Source: Chitinophagaceae bacterium
GTDB taxonomy: Bacteria; Bacteroidota; Bacteroidia; Chitinophagales; Chitinophagaceae
NCBI GenBank assembly: GCA_947454155.1
Contig: CANGIT010000001.1
Location: 62,001 to 126,000 of the forward strand
Reading direction: 5' to 3'
DNA length: 64,000 nucleotides
The notes beneath the pieces are model-generated. The model did not search any database. It saw only the letters and a list, made by a program, of their open reading frames with translations, and was not told where the DNA came from. The translations under genes were made by a program, and so were the position numbers. Below are positions 18,315-27,060 of the stretch, piece by piece; positions within the stretch are counted from its first letter, which is position 1, and each line of letters begins with the position of its first letter.

Positions 18315-19094
18315 ATGTTTGCACCGCCGTTAACCATCACATTCTTAGGTACCGGCACCAGCAGTGGCGTTCCAATGATTGCCTGCAACTGCGAAGTTTG
18401 TCAGTCTCCCGACGCCAAAGACAAAAGATTAAGAAGCAGCATTTTGGTGCAAAGCGATACTACCACAATAATAATTGACACCGGCCCGGATTTCAGAACA
18501 CAAATGCTTAGGGCAGATGTAAAAAATCTCGACGCCGTGCTGTTTACCCATCCTCACAAAGATCATATTGCCGGACTCGATGACATCAGGGCGTATAATT
18601 ATTTTCAGCAAAAACCCATGAAGATTTATGCCAACGACATTACGCAGCAGGCATTGAAAAAAGAGTTCAGTTATGCATTTGCCGACTTCAAATATCCTGG
18701 TATCCCGGAATTGGAACTTCATGTTATCCCGGCCACTACATTTCATATTGGTGACATTCCGGTTACACCCATTACTGTATGGCATATGAAAATGCCTGTG
18801 CTTGGTTTTCGTTTTGGTTCATTCACCTATATCACAGATGCCAACAGGATTGAAGAAGAAGAGAAATCCAAAATTCGTGGTTCCGAAATACTTGTTTTAA
18901 ATGCGCTCAGAAAAGAAAAGCACATCTCTCATTTTACATTGGATGAGGCTATCGAAATGGCAAATGAACTGAAAGTGCCTTGCGCCTATTTTACCCATAT
19001 CAGTCACCAGCTGGGACTACATATTTCTGTGACATCCAACCTGCCCAAGGGCATGCATTTAGCACATGATGAACTGGTGATAACCACCTCCTGA
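18315..19094 (+). CDS. PhnP-like MBL-fold metal-dependent hydrolase
   Basis: A 259-residue metallo-beta-lactamase-fold protein. It begins FLGTGTSSGVPMIACNCEVC, the glycine-rich strand and Cys cluster typical of PhnP-type phosphodiesterases. The metal motif FTHPHKDHIAG (HxHxDH) lies at about residue 80, with further ligands in VWHMKMPV, YITDANRI and FTHISHQLG. PhnP hydrolyses cyclic phosphodiesters; whether this protein shares that substrate is unknown. The ORF-track start is a TTG (18285). The ATG at 18315 fits the fold better. It probably shares a transcript with the small gene upstream. Confidence 0.87.
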   Translation: MFAPPLTITFLGTGTSSGVPMIACNCEVCQSPDAKDKRLRSSILVQSDTTTIIIDTGPDFRTQMLRADVKNLDAVLFTHPHKDHIAGLDDIRAYNYFQQKPMKIYANDITQQALKKEFSYAFADFKYPGIPELELHVIPATTFHIGDIPVTPITVWHMKMPVLGFRFGSFTYITDANRIEEEEKSKIRGSEILVLNALRKEKHISHFTLDEAIEMANELKVPCAYFTHISHQLGLHISVTSNLPKGMHLAHDELVITTS

Positions 19095-19132
19095 TCCGTG
19101 CTTTTTCTTCTTGAATTCACCCATATGCCGAA

Positions 19133-19140
19133 TAGCTTTG
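19133..19140 (+). promoter_or_regulatory. -7 promoter element for the helix-hairpin-helix gene
   Basis: TAGCTTTG, exact TAnnTTTG, followed by only 4 bases (catc) before the ATG at 19145, so the transcript should be nearly leaderless. Confidence 0.6.
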
Positions 19141-19144
19141 CATC

Positions 19145-20053
19145 ATGTCGGGAAACAATTATTTTCAGTATTTCAACTTTACAAAAACAGAGCGCAATGG
19201 TATTCTGCTCATGGCATTCATAGATCTTTTGTTGATTTTTTTGCCCGATTTGTACATAAATTCCTTCTCCTCGCCATCCGCCGAATCGCCTCAGTTGTTA
19301 GCTATTTTTCAGGAGATTCAAAGCTCACAAAAGGCAAACGAATTGGTCATAAGTAAAGATGGGAAGGAGTTGAAGAATAAAGCTTCAGAAATTTCTGTGC
19401 AGCTTTTTAATTTCGACCCCAATCATACTTCTACGGAAGATTGGATGCGTTTGGGTATCAATGAAAAAACCGTTGGCACCATCCAAAAATACCTGGATCA
19501 CGGAGGTCGATTCCGAAAGCCCGAAGACATTAAAAAGATTTGGGGCTTTCCCGAAAAAAAAGCCAATGCCTTGATGCCCTATGTGAAAATTGAAAAAGAG
19601 AATAATCATTGGGTTAGCCCCAAAAATAATTTGCATACGGCCAGTCCTAAAAAAATGATTGAGTTGAACGAGGCCGATTCTCTTACTTTGGATAGATTAC
19701 CGGGTATTGGTCCTGCCTTGGCTCATCGTATTCTCTCCTTCCGGAAAAGGCTTGGAGGTTTTTATCAAATAGAACAGTTGAAAGAAGTGTGGGGGCTCAG
19801 AGATTCTGTAATCGAAATCATGAAAAGCCGTTGTTTTGTAGAAGAGAACCACACGAAAAAAATGGACCTGAACAACGTAAGTATCGAGGAGATGAAAATT
19901 CATCCCTATTTCGGTTATAAAACTGCGAGGGCGATCATCGCCTATCGCTTGCAGCATGGCGATTTCAAAACGTTAGATGACATTCAACAAATCATTTCCA
20001 TTGATGAAGAAACTTATAGAAAAATCATTCATTATTTAGTGGTCAATAAATAA
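19145..20053 (+). CDS. ComEA-like membrane-anchored helix-hairpin-helix DNA-binding protein
   Basis: A 302-residue protein with an N-terminal membrane anchor (GILLMAFIDLLLIFLPDLYI, about residues 19-38) and at least three helix-hairpin-helix repeats. One spans NHTSTEDWMRLG to GRFRKPEDIKKIWGF, a second spans LDRLPGIGPALAHRILSFRKRLGGF, and a third spans MKIHPYFGYKTARAIIAYRL to GDFKTLDDI. Such HhH arrays bind duplex DNA non-specifically. ComEA uses one for DNA uptake, so periplasmic DNA capture is a reasonable guess, but no other competence gene is nearby. It has its own near-leaderless promoter. Confidence 0.82.
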   Translation: MSGNNYFQYFNFTKTERNGILLMAFIDLLLIFLPDLYINSFSSPSAESPQLLAIFQEIQSSQKANELVISKDGKELKNKASEISVQLFNFDPNHTSTEDWMRLGINEKTVGTIQKYLDHGGRFRKPEDIKKIWGFPEKKANALMPYVKIEKENNHWVSPKNNLHTASPKKMIELNEADSLTLDRLPGIGPALAHRILSFRKRLGGFYQIEQLKEVWGLRDSVIEIMKSRCFVEENHTKKMDLNNVSIEEMKIHPYFGYKTARAIIAYRLQHGDFKTLDDIQQIISIDEETYRKIIHYLVVNK

Positions 20054-20058
20054 AAAAA

Positions 20059-20074
20059 ACTAACGATCGTTGGT
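20059..20074. promoter_or_regulatory. 16-bp palindrome upstream of acyl-CoA dehydrogenase
   Basis: ACTAACGATCGTTGGT is an uninterrupted dyad with a single mismatched pair, centred about 47 bases before the dehydrogenase ATG. It has the shape of an operator for a dimeric regulator such as a TetR-type protein. It is flanked by an A8 run, so it is a poor terminator for rightward transcripts. Confidence 0.4.
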
Positions 20075-20113
20075 ATTTCTTAATGCCTAACTTGCGTGTA
20101 TAATCTTCCGTTT

Positions 20114-21253
20114 ATGGACTTCAATGTTTCAGAATTAACACAACAGGTAGCTGCTTCCGCAAAAGATTTCGCCCATCAGCACATTCGCCCACATTTGATG
20201 GATTGGGACGAATCGCAGGAGTTCCCCGTCTCTGTTTTCAAAGAACTTGGAAAGTTGGGCATGATGGGGGTATTTGTCCCTGAACAGTATGGAGGTACCG
20301 GTTTGGGTTATTTTGAATACAGTCAGATTATTCAGGAGATTGCCAAAGTATGTGGTTCAATCGGCCTTTCATTGGCTGCTCATAATTCCTTGTGTACAGG
20401 TCATATCCTGGCTTTTGGCAATGAAGAACAAAAGATGAAATACCTGCCCAAGCTGGCTACGGCCGAATTCATCGGTGCCTGGGGACTTACTGAGGCAAAC
20501 ACCGGAAGTGATGCCGGCAATATGAAAACCACTGCTGTAAAAGATGGAGGTAACTGGATCCTCAATGGTACCAAAAGCTGGATCACACATGGGAAATCAG
20601 GTGATGTGGCTGTAGTCATTTGCCGAACAGGGGAACCCAGAACGAAAAACAATTCAACCGCGTTCATTGTAGAAAGAGGAACGCCCGGTTTTTCGGCCGG
20701 AAAAAAAGAAAACAAGTTGGGCATGCGTGCCAGTGAGACTGCCGAAATGATTTTTGAAAATTGTATCATCTCCGATGCCAATCGTTTAGGGGAAGTAGGA
20801 GATGGATTTAAACAAGCGATGAAAGTGCTGGATGGCGGCAGGATTTCAATCGCAGCTTTGAGTTTGGGTATTGCCAAAGGCGCTTATGAAGCAGCCGTTA
20901 AATATGCCAAAGAGCGCCATCAGTTCGATCAGCCGATCGCCAATTTTCAGGCGATCGCTTTTAAGCTGGCCGATATGGCCACCAAAATTGAATGTGCCGA
21001 ATTGCTCATCCATCAGGCCTGCGATTTGAAAATGAAACATTTGCCCATGACCAAAGAATCGGCTATGGCAAAGTATTACGCCAGTGAAATCGCCGTGGAG
21101 ATCAGCACAGACGCTGTACAGATTTTTGGCGGTTATGGCTATACCAAGGATTTTCCGGTGGAGAAATTTTACAGAGACAGTAAGCTTTGCACTATCGGAG
21201 AGGGTACCAGCGAGATACAAAAGTTAGTGATCAGCAGAGAAGTGCTGAAGTAA
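20114..21253 (+). CDS. Acyl-CoA dehydrogenase
   Basis: About 379 residues with the three-domain flavoenzyme layout. FAD and substrate signatures WGLTEANTGSDAGNM (near residue 125) and GTKSWITHG are present. The helical C-terminal domain includes QIFGGYGYTKDFPVEKFYRD and IGEGTSEIQKL, whose first Glu is the usual catalytic base of short- and medium-chain enzymes. It oxidises acyl-CoA to enoyl-CoA, passing electrons to ETF. The start is the ATG at 20114 rather than the GTG at 20096. It stands alone, with no beta-oxidation partners next to it; a palindrome upstream may be its operator. Chain-length preference cannot be assigned. Confidence 0.93.
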   Translation: MDFNVSELTQQVAASAKDFAHQHIRPHLMDWDESQEFPVSVFKELGKLGMMGVFVPEQYGGTGLGYFEYSQIIQEIAKVCGSIGLSLAAHNSLCTGHILAFGNEEQKMKYLPKLATAEFIGAWGLTEANTGSDAGNMKTTAVKDGGNWILNGTKSWITHGKSGDVAVVICRTGEPRTKNNSTAFIVERGTPGFSAGKKENKLGMRASETAEMIFENCIISDANRLGEVGDGFKQAMKVLDGGRISIAALSLGIAKGAYEAAVKYAKERHQFDQPIANFQAIAFKLADMATKIECAELLIHQACDLKMKHLPMTKESAMAKYYASEIAVEISTDAVQIFGGYGYTKDFPVEKFYRDSKLCTIGEGTSEIQKLVISREVLK

Positions 21254-21313
21254 GTGAGGGGTTATTCAATAAAGATGCTTCCCTTCATTGTCAATCAAAG
21301 CATGACAAGAGTG

Positions 21314-22282
21314 TCACATTCCGTTTTTTATTTTTTCATTTTGAACTGGAGAATAGTCATTTTTTAGTTGTCCATTGACGATGATATTTTCAAAATAACA
21401 TTTGACACCGGTGGCCGAATTCATATCTTCTGCATTTTGGATGTGAAAATGTAAATGAGGCTCTGATGAATTGCCAGAATTTCCGCAAAAGCCAAGAAGG
21501 TCGCCTTTTTTTACTTTTTCTCCTTCCTTCACTACGATGGAATGTTGCTTGAAATGAGCAAAAAACAGAAATTCGTTTTTAATCGTCTTGATGATTACAG
21601 TATTTCCAGGAATATACACGGGATTCAAAATGCCAGGCTTATTGTCTTTTACGCCATCTACCACCAAAACAATTTCTCCATCGCAAGGAGCAAATAATTC
21701 TTTGCCGAATGCGAAATAGTCATCATTGGTTTTTCCATCACTTTTAAATGAATTTCCTTTGCTGTCGGTAATTAATATATCAAAAGCGTTTTTTTGAGCT
21801 TCATGGTCAAAGTGATGATTTATTTCTTTTGTATCGCCTCCCCAAATAACCGTCCATTCATCTTTGAAAGGCAATGTCAATTTGGTTTTATTCCGACCAA
21901 GCTTGGGAAGTCCAGCTTCTTTAAAAGGCTTAATCAAAAGTCCATTTATTTTGGCGTTGTCATCAACTGAAATGTTTACAGCAAATAGTGCCCTTTCGAA
22001 ATTTGTTTTGTATGAGGCGTAAGTCTGTTCGTAAAATGCAAATTCTCTTTTGATTATTTTTCCTGCCTGAAATTTCAGGTCTTTTAAGAAAGCCCTTGTT
22101 TTGTCAACAGGCAGTGCATTTTGCATTTCAGAAGAAAAGCTTGAGAAGATGGTATCGAAATTATCTGCATTGTAGTTGAATTCAAAACTGTCTGCAACTG
22201 CTTTGTAGGAGATTGTTTCTTTTTGTCCCCATGCGATGTGGGTTATGATAAGTGCAGCAGAGAGTATAATAAATCTCTTCAT
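21314..22282 (-). CDS. Secreted M23-family metallopeptidase
   Basis: A 322-residue protein with a clear signal peptide (MKRFIILSAALIITHIAWGQ). An N-terminal region of about 120 residues resembles DUF3887-type modules (FDTIFSSFSSEMQNALP). A C-terminal LytM/M23 domain follows with FAFGKELFAPCDGEIVLVV, KKGDLLGFCGNSGNSSEPHLHFHIQ. The HLHFH motif is the zinc-binding and catalytic pair. The usual HxGxD box is missing from its normal place, but HHFDHEAQKNAFDI upstream of it probably supplies the other ligands, as in a known M23 subgroup. The likely role is peptidoglycan peptide cleavage in the periplasm or outside. It is a single gene, with no partner. Confidence 0.85.
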   Translation of the reverse strand: MKRFIILSAALIITHIAWGQKETISYKAVADSFEFNYNADNFDTIFSSFSSEMQNALPVDKTRAFLKDLKFQAGKIIKREFAFYEQTYASYKTNFERALFAVNISVDDNAKINGLLIKPFKEAGLPKLGRNKTKLTLPFKDEWTVIWGGDTKEINHHFDHEAQKNAFDILITDSKGNSFKSDGKTNDDYFAFGKELFAPCDGEIVLVVDGVKDNKPGILNPVYIPGNTVIIKTIKNEFLFFAHFKQHSIVVKEGEKVKKGDLLGFCGNSGNSSEPHLHFHIQNAEDMNSATGVKCYFENIIVNGQLKNDYSPVQNEKIKNGM

Positions 22283-22365
22283 TGTTTTCCTATATTATGA
22301 CAACTGAAAATTACTACAAATCGTTAATGGATAATTGCCTAAAGAGTGTGTTATGTGAATTGGCA

Positions 22366-22695
22366 TTAACGACTTTCTAAAATACTTATCAAATCAGGTA
22401 GAAACTCTTCTCGAATTTCCCATACGATGAAATAATTAATTCCCATATAGTCATGTGCAACTCGATTTCTGAAACCACGAATTTTGTGCCAGTCAATTTC
22501 AGGGATTTCATCTTTAATGGAATCAGGAAGACGATTGGCCGCTTCACCAATTATTTCAAAATTTCGAATAACAGCGTCAACTCTCATGCTGTCGGACTTG
22601 AATTCATCATAAGTCAACCCTTTTGTATAATCAAGAATCTTTTGTGCAGATTCAATAATATCTTGAAAAAGTAAATCCGGAGAGCGTTTAGACAT
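22366..22695 (-). CDS. hepT: HepT-like RNase toxin (DUF86)
   Basis: A 109-residue helical protein with the HepT active-site motif RX4HXY (RNRVAHDY, near residue 78) and the IGEAANRLPD segment. HepT is the HEPN-family ribonuclease toxin of the HepT/MntA module. Its start overlaps the end of the upstream nucleotidyltransferase gene by 8 bases, which suggests translational coupling, antitoxin first. The pair lies in an otherwise core-gene region between a secreted peptidase and the RelA/SpoT gene, with slightly AT-richer sequence than its neighbours, fitting a small mobile acquisition. Confidence 0.9.
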   Translation of the reverse strand: MSKRSPDLLFQDIIESAQKILDYTKGLTYDEFKSDSMRVDAVIRNFEIIGEAANRLPDSIKDEIPEIDWHKIRGFRNRVAHDYMGINYFIVWEIREEFLPDLISILESR

Positions 22696-22978
22696 AGATT
22701 AAGTCTTCTTTAATAGCTTCAAAATAACGAGGCTTGATTCCGTCACGTGTTATTAAATCCACTTTTCTTTTTAATCTTGATTCTAATAAATCTGCGAGAG
22801 TAAAAAATTCCATTCCAATAGGTCTTGAGAAATCGACAAGAATATCAATATCACTTTTGTCGGTAAAGTCTTCACGAGTAATGGAGCCAAATAATCCAAG
22901 AGTAGAGACTCCGAATCTTTCAGTTAACTCATCTTTCATTGAAGATAAATCAGCTTTAATATATTCCAGTCCATTCAT
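22688..22978 (-). CDS. mntA: MntA-like nucleotidyltransferase antitoxin
   Basis: A 96-residue minimal nucleotidyltransferase with the motif GSX10DXD (GSITREDFTDKSDIDILVDF, trimmed) near residues 31-47 and a third acidic strand in KVDLIT. MntA-type antitoxins neutralise HepT by adding AMP units to a tyrosine in its RX4HXY motif; that tyrosine is present here. The gene precedes hepT with an 8-base overlap. A near-match promoter TATCTTCA lies just upstream of the ATG. At 96 residues the length is ordinary for MNT proteins. Confidence 0.9.
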   Translation of the reverse strand: MNGLEYIKADLSSMKDELTERFGVSTLGLFGSITREDFTDKSDIDILVDFSRPIGMEFFTLADLLESRLKRKVDLITRDGIKPRYFEAIKEDLIYV

Positions 22979-23077
22979 ACATTGAAGATAAAGAAAAGCA
23001 CTGAATTTGAATTGACCTGTAAATATTGAAAGAGAATAAAATCGTATGAGCTAGATGAAGTAATTCAACATAGCATC

Positions 23078-25306
23078 TTACTCCGTATCATACCTGGTCA
23101 CCTTTTCGATACCAGGCAGTCTGAGTAATTCATTCACAAGTGTCTCCAGTTGTTCCTTATCCTGCACATACACTTTCACATTGCCTTCGAAGATACCATC
23201 ATGAGCTTCAATGGTCATGGCAGCGATGTTCACTTTGAGTTCGCCGCTGATGAGGTTGGTGATTTTGTGAATGACGCCCACATCATCGAGTCCGATGATT
23301 TTAAGGCCGGTAAGGAAAGATATTTCTTTGTTCTTGGCCCATTTGGTTTTAACTACACGATGTCCATAATTCGCCAGCAGTCGAGTGGCATTGGGGCAGT
23401 TGGTGCGGTGGATTTTCAATCCCTCGCCGGTGGTAACAAATCCAAAAACGTCATCGCCGGGAATTGGCTTGCAGCAATTGGCCAGTGTGTACATGATCTT
23501 GTCGCTGCTTTCACCAAAAATAATCAGCTCCGTATCTTTTTTTGACAAGGGCTTGATTTCCTGTGCCTCATTTTTTTCTTCTGCTTTTGGCGCTTTTGGC
23601 GCTATCAGCTTGTCGCCATGGATTGTAAACTCCTTCAGTTCCTTGAGGTCGATTTTTCTGATGGCGATGTCGTACAACAAATCCAATGTACTGGCCACTT
23701 TGTAGAAGTTGGCCACTTCTTCAAGATTCGCCGCATTCATGACCGCATTGATCGAATTGAATTTTCTTTCCAGCACACCTTTTCCAATGTCGGCCACCTG
23801 TCTTTTTTCCTCTTTCAGAGAATCTTTGATCTTGGTTCTGGCTTTCGAAGTGATCACATGGTTGAGCCATTCAGCGGTTGGCTTTTGCTTCGCGCTGGTG
23901 ATGATTTCAATCTGATCGCCACTTTTAAGCTTGTAGCTGATGGGCACCAGTTTGTGGTTGACCTTGGCCCCGATACATTTGATACCCACAGCGGTGTGCA
24001 CATTGAAAGCGAAGTCGAGCGCGGATGCGCCTACAGGCAACATTTTCACATCTCCTTTCGGCGTATAAACATAAATTTCCTCGGCCAAAAAGGAAGTCTT
24101 GAAATCCTGCAGAAAATCAAGAGAATTGCTGTCTTGTCCGGTCAGGGCCTCTCTGATCTGGTTGAACCATTTGTCGAAATTACTTTCATCATCTTTTTCT
24201 TCTTTGTATTTCCAATGGGCGGCCAGTCCTTTTTCAGCGATATCGTTCATCCTTTGTGTTCTGATCTGCACTTCCACCCATCTTCCCTGTGGCCCCATCA
24301 CTGTTGTATGTAAGGCTTCGTATCCGTTGCTCTTTGGATTGCTGAGCCAGTCGCGAAGACGGTCGGGCGAAGGGTTGTACATGTCGGTAATGATGCTATA
24401 TACTTTCCAGCAATCTTCTTTTTCTTTTTCCGGCAAGGCGTTCACAATCACACGAATGGCAAAAAGATCGTACACCTCTTCAAACGAAACGCCTTTCTTT
24501 TTTATTTTATTCCAGATGGAATGTATGCTTTTGGGCCTTCCGTAAATATCAAAATCAAGTCCTGCTATCTGCAGTTTTTCTTTTAAGGGCTTGATGAAAT
24601 CATTGATATAACGGGTGCGTTCTCTCTTTGTTTCCTGCAGTTTTTTGGCGATGTAACGGTAGGTGTCGGATTCCATGTATTTCATGGCTAAATCCTCAAG
24701 TTCTGTTTTGATCACATACAATCCCATTCTGTGTGCAAGAGGTGCGTATACGTAGATGGTTTCGGATGATATTTTCAACTGCTTCTCACGTTTCATGTGC
24801 TCCATGGTACGCATGTTGTGCAGTCTGTCGGCCAGTTTGATCAGAATTACTCTGGGGTCATCTGTGAGGGTAAGCAGGATTTTTCTGAAATTTTCGGCTT
24901 GGATGCTTGAATTCCCATCAATGACATTGTTGATTTTTGTAAGCCCATCTACGATTTTTGCAATCTCGGCGCCGAATTCGCGCTGAATATCTTCAAGAGT
25001 GATATCGGTATCTTCCACCGTATCGTGCAACAAAGCACAGATGGTACTTCTGATGCCCAACCCGATTTCTTCAACACATATTTTGGCTACGGCAATGGGG
25101 TGAAGGATATAAGGCTCACCACTTTTACGCCTCATGGTTTTGTGAGCGTTGACGGCCATTTCAAATGCGCTGCGCAATAATTCTTTATCTCCCGGCTTCA
25201 TCTTTTGCTTCAATACCCTGAGCAGCCCGCGGTATTGGCGCAAGATTTCTTTTTTCTCTTCCTCCTCATTTAATGTATATGGCTGTATTGTTTCTAAGGT
25301 TTCCAT
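23078..25306 (-). CDS. Bifunctional (p)ppGpp synthetase/hydrolase (RelA/SpoT long form)
   Basis: A 742-residue RSH enzyme. The N-terminal HD hydrolase domain keeps its metal site (LHPIAVAKI, ICALLHDTVEDT), so hydrolysis should be active. The synthetase domain has GRPKSIHSIW, YDLFAIRVIV and NGYEALHTTVMGP. TGS (IYVYTPKGDVKMLPVGASALDFAF), a zinc-finger-like segment with LANCCKPIPGDDV, and a C-terminal ACT domain follow. It makes and degrades the stringent-response alarmone on the ribosome. No second RSH gene is in the window. It has its own transcription unit, 98 bases from mntA and divergent from the tRNA. Confidence 0.95.
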   Translation of the reverse strand: METLETIQPYTLNEEEEKKEILRQYRGLLRVLKQKMKPGDKELLRSAFEMAVNAHKTMRRKSGEPYILHPIAVAKICVEEIGLGIRSTICALLHDTVEDTDITLEDIQREFGAEIAKIVDGLTKINNVIDGNSSIQAENFRKILLTLTDDPRVILIKLADRLHNMRTMEHMKREKQLKISSETIYVYAPLAHRMGLYVIKTELEDLAMKYMESDTYRYIAKKLQETKRERTRYINDFIKPLKEKLQIAGLDFDIYGRPKSIHSIWNKIKKKGVSFEEVYDLFAIRVIVNALPEKEKEDCWKVYSIITDMYNPSPDRLRDWLSNPKSNGYEALHTTVMGPQGRWVEVQIRTQRMNDIAEKGLAAHWKYKEEKDDESNFDKWFNQIREALTGQDSNSLDFLQDFKTSFLAEEIYVYTPKGDVKMLPVGASALDFAFNVHTAVGIKCIGAKVNHKLVPISYKLKSGDQIEIITSAKQKPTAEWLNHVITSKARTKIKDSLKEEKRQVADIGKGVLERKFNSINAVMNAANLEEVANFYKVASTLDLLYDIAIRKIDLKELKEFTIHGDKLIAPKAPKAEEKNEAQEIKPLSKKDTELIIFGESSDKIMYTLANCCKPIPGDDVFGFVTTGEGLKIHRTNCPNATRLLANYGHRVVKTKWAKNKEISFLTGLKIIGLDDVGVIHKITNLISGELKVNIAAMTIEAHDGIFEGNVKVYVQDKEQLETLVNELLRLPGIEKVTRYDTE

Positions 25307-25448
25307 GTAAGGACACGAATTTACTTTATTTTAAGTGCCCAATAGAAACGGACAGGTTCTTATTTTATTATAATCGACCATTCTACACTTTTGCCAAAAA
25401 CAACATAGATATTCCCTTAATTTCTGCAATTTTGTTTCTTTAAATCAC

Positions 25449-25456
25449 TACCTTTG
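25449..25456 (+). promoter_or_regulatory. -7 promoter element for tRNA-Leu
   Basis: TACCTTTG, exact TAnnTTTG, 40 bases before the tRNA. A TTTG at 25431-25434 could be the -33 box, though its spacing looks short. Confidence 0.6.
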
Positions 25457-25496
25457 CCCCCCGTTTGAAAAAGTTCATCAGTTTCAAATCAATCTT

Positions 25497-25578
25497 GCGG
25501 ATGTGGCGAAATTGGCAGACGCACCAGACTTAGGATCTGGCGCCGTGAGGCGTGTAGGTTCGACTCCTATCATCCGCA
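25497..25578 (+). tRNA. tRNA-Leu (anticodon UAG)
   Basis: An 82-base cloverleaf. The acceptor stem GCGGATG pairs with CATCCGC, with A as discriminator. The anticodon stem CCAGA/TCTGG encloses loop CTTAGGA, giving UAG, which reads CUN leucine codons. The long variable arm (GGCGCCGTGAGGCGT region) is the class II mark of tRNA-Leu, and the T-loop GTTCGACTC is intact. CCA is not encoded. A strong hairpin follows and then the trigger factor gene. Confidence 0.95.
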
Positions 25579-25586
25579 CTGCTTTC

Positions 25587-25625
25587 TATTCATCAGCGTT
25601 GGCACTAGCCGGCGCTGATTGATAG
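25587..25625 (+). terminator. Strong hairpin after tRNA-Leu, no T tract
   Basis: ATCAGCGTTGGC and GCCGGCGCTGAT pair over 12 positions (two G-U) around an ACTA loop, with CTAT/ATAG extending the base. It could end or process the tRNA transcript or mark readthrough into tig. The lack of a T run makes simple intrinsic termination uncertain. Confidence 0.5.
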
Positions 25626-25680
25626 ATGGACCTACAAAGCGGATCAATCATTAGTCAAGTATTTATAAACATCATCAATC

Positions 25681-27045
25681 ATGTCGACAGCAACAAGAGA
25701 AAACATTGGTCTCTTACACGATAAACTGACCATCACCGTAGTGAAAGAAGATTATTTATCTTCTTACGAAAAGAAACTGAAAGAATTCAGCAAAACAGCC
25801 AATATTCCGGGTTTCAGAAAAGGTATGGTACCTGTTGGGATGGTGAAAAAAATGTATGGACCTTCCATTTTCAATGATGAAGTATTGAAGTCTGTTGAAA
25901 AAAAATTATACACTTATTTAAGCGAAGAAAAGCCAGATATTTTTGCTCAGCCTATGCCCATGCAAAAAGACCTGAACCAGCTCGATCACGATAATCCGGG
26001 TGAATACGGATTTGCTTTTGAAATCGGACTCAAACCATCATTCGAACTTCCCGATTTTGGAAAAAAGACATTGTCTCTGCATCAGGTGGAAGTGACCGAA
26101 GAGATGGTTAATGAGGAAATGAACCGCATGCAAATCAAGGGTGGGCAAATGACAGAGCCTGAAGCTATCGACAATGAGGAGAATGTGCTGAATCTTACTT
26201 TTACTGAAAGCGATAAAGACGGGAATGCAACAGAAGGTGGTATTCAGAAAGAAAACTCCGTGTTGCTGAAATACTTTACACCTAAAATGCAAAAAGAACT
26301 GCAGGGTAAGAAAGCCGGAGACAATATGGTATTTCAGTTGTCAAAGACTTTTGAAGGAGATAAACTTGAAATGATGCTGCAAGACCTCGGTTTTGATAAG
26401 TACGACAATGATGCCGCTTCAAAATATTTCAAACTTGAAATAACTAAACTCGGATTGATCCAGAAGCGAGAATTGAATGAAGATTTTTTCAATGAGGTTT
26501 ATCCTGGAAAAGGAATCGCCACCGAAGCCGATTTCAAAAACACACTCAAAGAAGACATTGCCAAATATTGGGAATCGCAAAGCCGCAATCAGTTGCATGA
26601 TCAGATTTATCATTTATTATTGGATGATACCACCATGCAGTTCCCAGAAGACTTTTTAAAAAGATGGTTACAGACCGGAACTGATAAACCTAAAACCGCT
26701 GCAGAAGCCGAAGCTGAATATCCTACTTTCCAAAATCAGTTGAAGTGGACGCTAATCAGCGACAAAATCATCACTGACAACAAGCTGGAAGTTTCCCAAG
26801 ACGACCTCCGCAATTACATGAAAGAAGAAGTATTACGTTATTTTGGTCAGATGAGTTTGGGTGAAGACATGAGCTGGCTGGAAAGCTACATAGACAGAAT
26901 GATGAAGGATGAAAAGCAAGTGGATGCTTCATATCGCAGATTGATCACCGAAAGATTGTTCGACTTTGTTGAAAAACAAGTTAAGACCAAATCCAAAACA
27001 GTTACTGCCGACGAGTTGAATGCTATGCAGCATCACCATCATTGA
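25681..27045 (+). CDS. tig: Trigger factor with C-terminal His4 tail
   Basis: A 454-residue ribosome-associated chaperone. The N-terminal ribosome-binding domain has FSKTANIPGFRKGMVPVGMVKKMYG, the GFRKG signature at about residue 41. A reduced FKBP-like middle region and a long helical C-terminal substrate cradle follow. It shields nascent chains at the exit tunnel. The last residues are AMQHHHH, encoded by mixed codons (catcaccatcat), so the tail is a natural sequence and might bind metal. No clpP or clpX gene follows, unlike in many bacteria. It lies 102 bases after tRNA-Leu, possibly partly cotranscribed. Confidence 0.94.
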   Translation: MSTATRENIGLLHDKLTITVVKEDYLSSYEKKLKEFSKTANIPGFRKGMVPVGMVKKMYGPSIFNDEVLKSVEKKLYTYLSEEKPDIFAQPMPMQKDLNQLDHDNPGEYGFAFEIGLKPSFELPDFGKKTLSLHQVEVTEEMVNEEMNRMQIKGGQMTEPEAIDNEENVLNLTFTESDKDGNATEGGIQKENSVLLKYFTPKMQKELQGKKAGDNMVFQLSKTFEGDKLEMMLQDLGFDKYDNDAASKYFKLEITKLGLIQKRELNEDFFNEVYPGKGIATEADFKNTLKEDIAKYWESQSRNQLHDQIYHLLLDDTTMQFPEDFLKRWLQTGTDKPKTAAEAEAEYPTFQNQLKWTLISDKIITDNKLEVSQDDLRNYMKEEVLRYFGQMSLGEDMSWLESYIDRMMKDEKQVDASYRRLITERLFDFVEKQVKTKSKTVTADELNAMQHHHH

Positions 27046-27060
27046 TGGATTAGTATGCTA

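Noticed and set aside
21314-22282. M23 peptidase as inactive because the HxGxD box is missing
   Set aside because: A subgroup with the ligands upstream of the FGK...APxDG region and an intact HxHFH exists, and this protein fits it.
22366-22978. Larger defence island around MntA/HepT
   Set aside because: The flanking genes are a peptidase and RelA/SpoT; no restriction, CBASS, retron or transposase genes are visible.
23618-24313. 231-codon plus-strand ORF inside the RelA/SpoT gene
   Set aside because: Antisense to conserved RSH domains; no recognisable protein pattern.
27031-27042. His4 tail as vector or tag contamination
   Set aside because: Only four His with native codons, and the sequence continues into ordinary chromosomal DNA.
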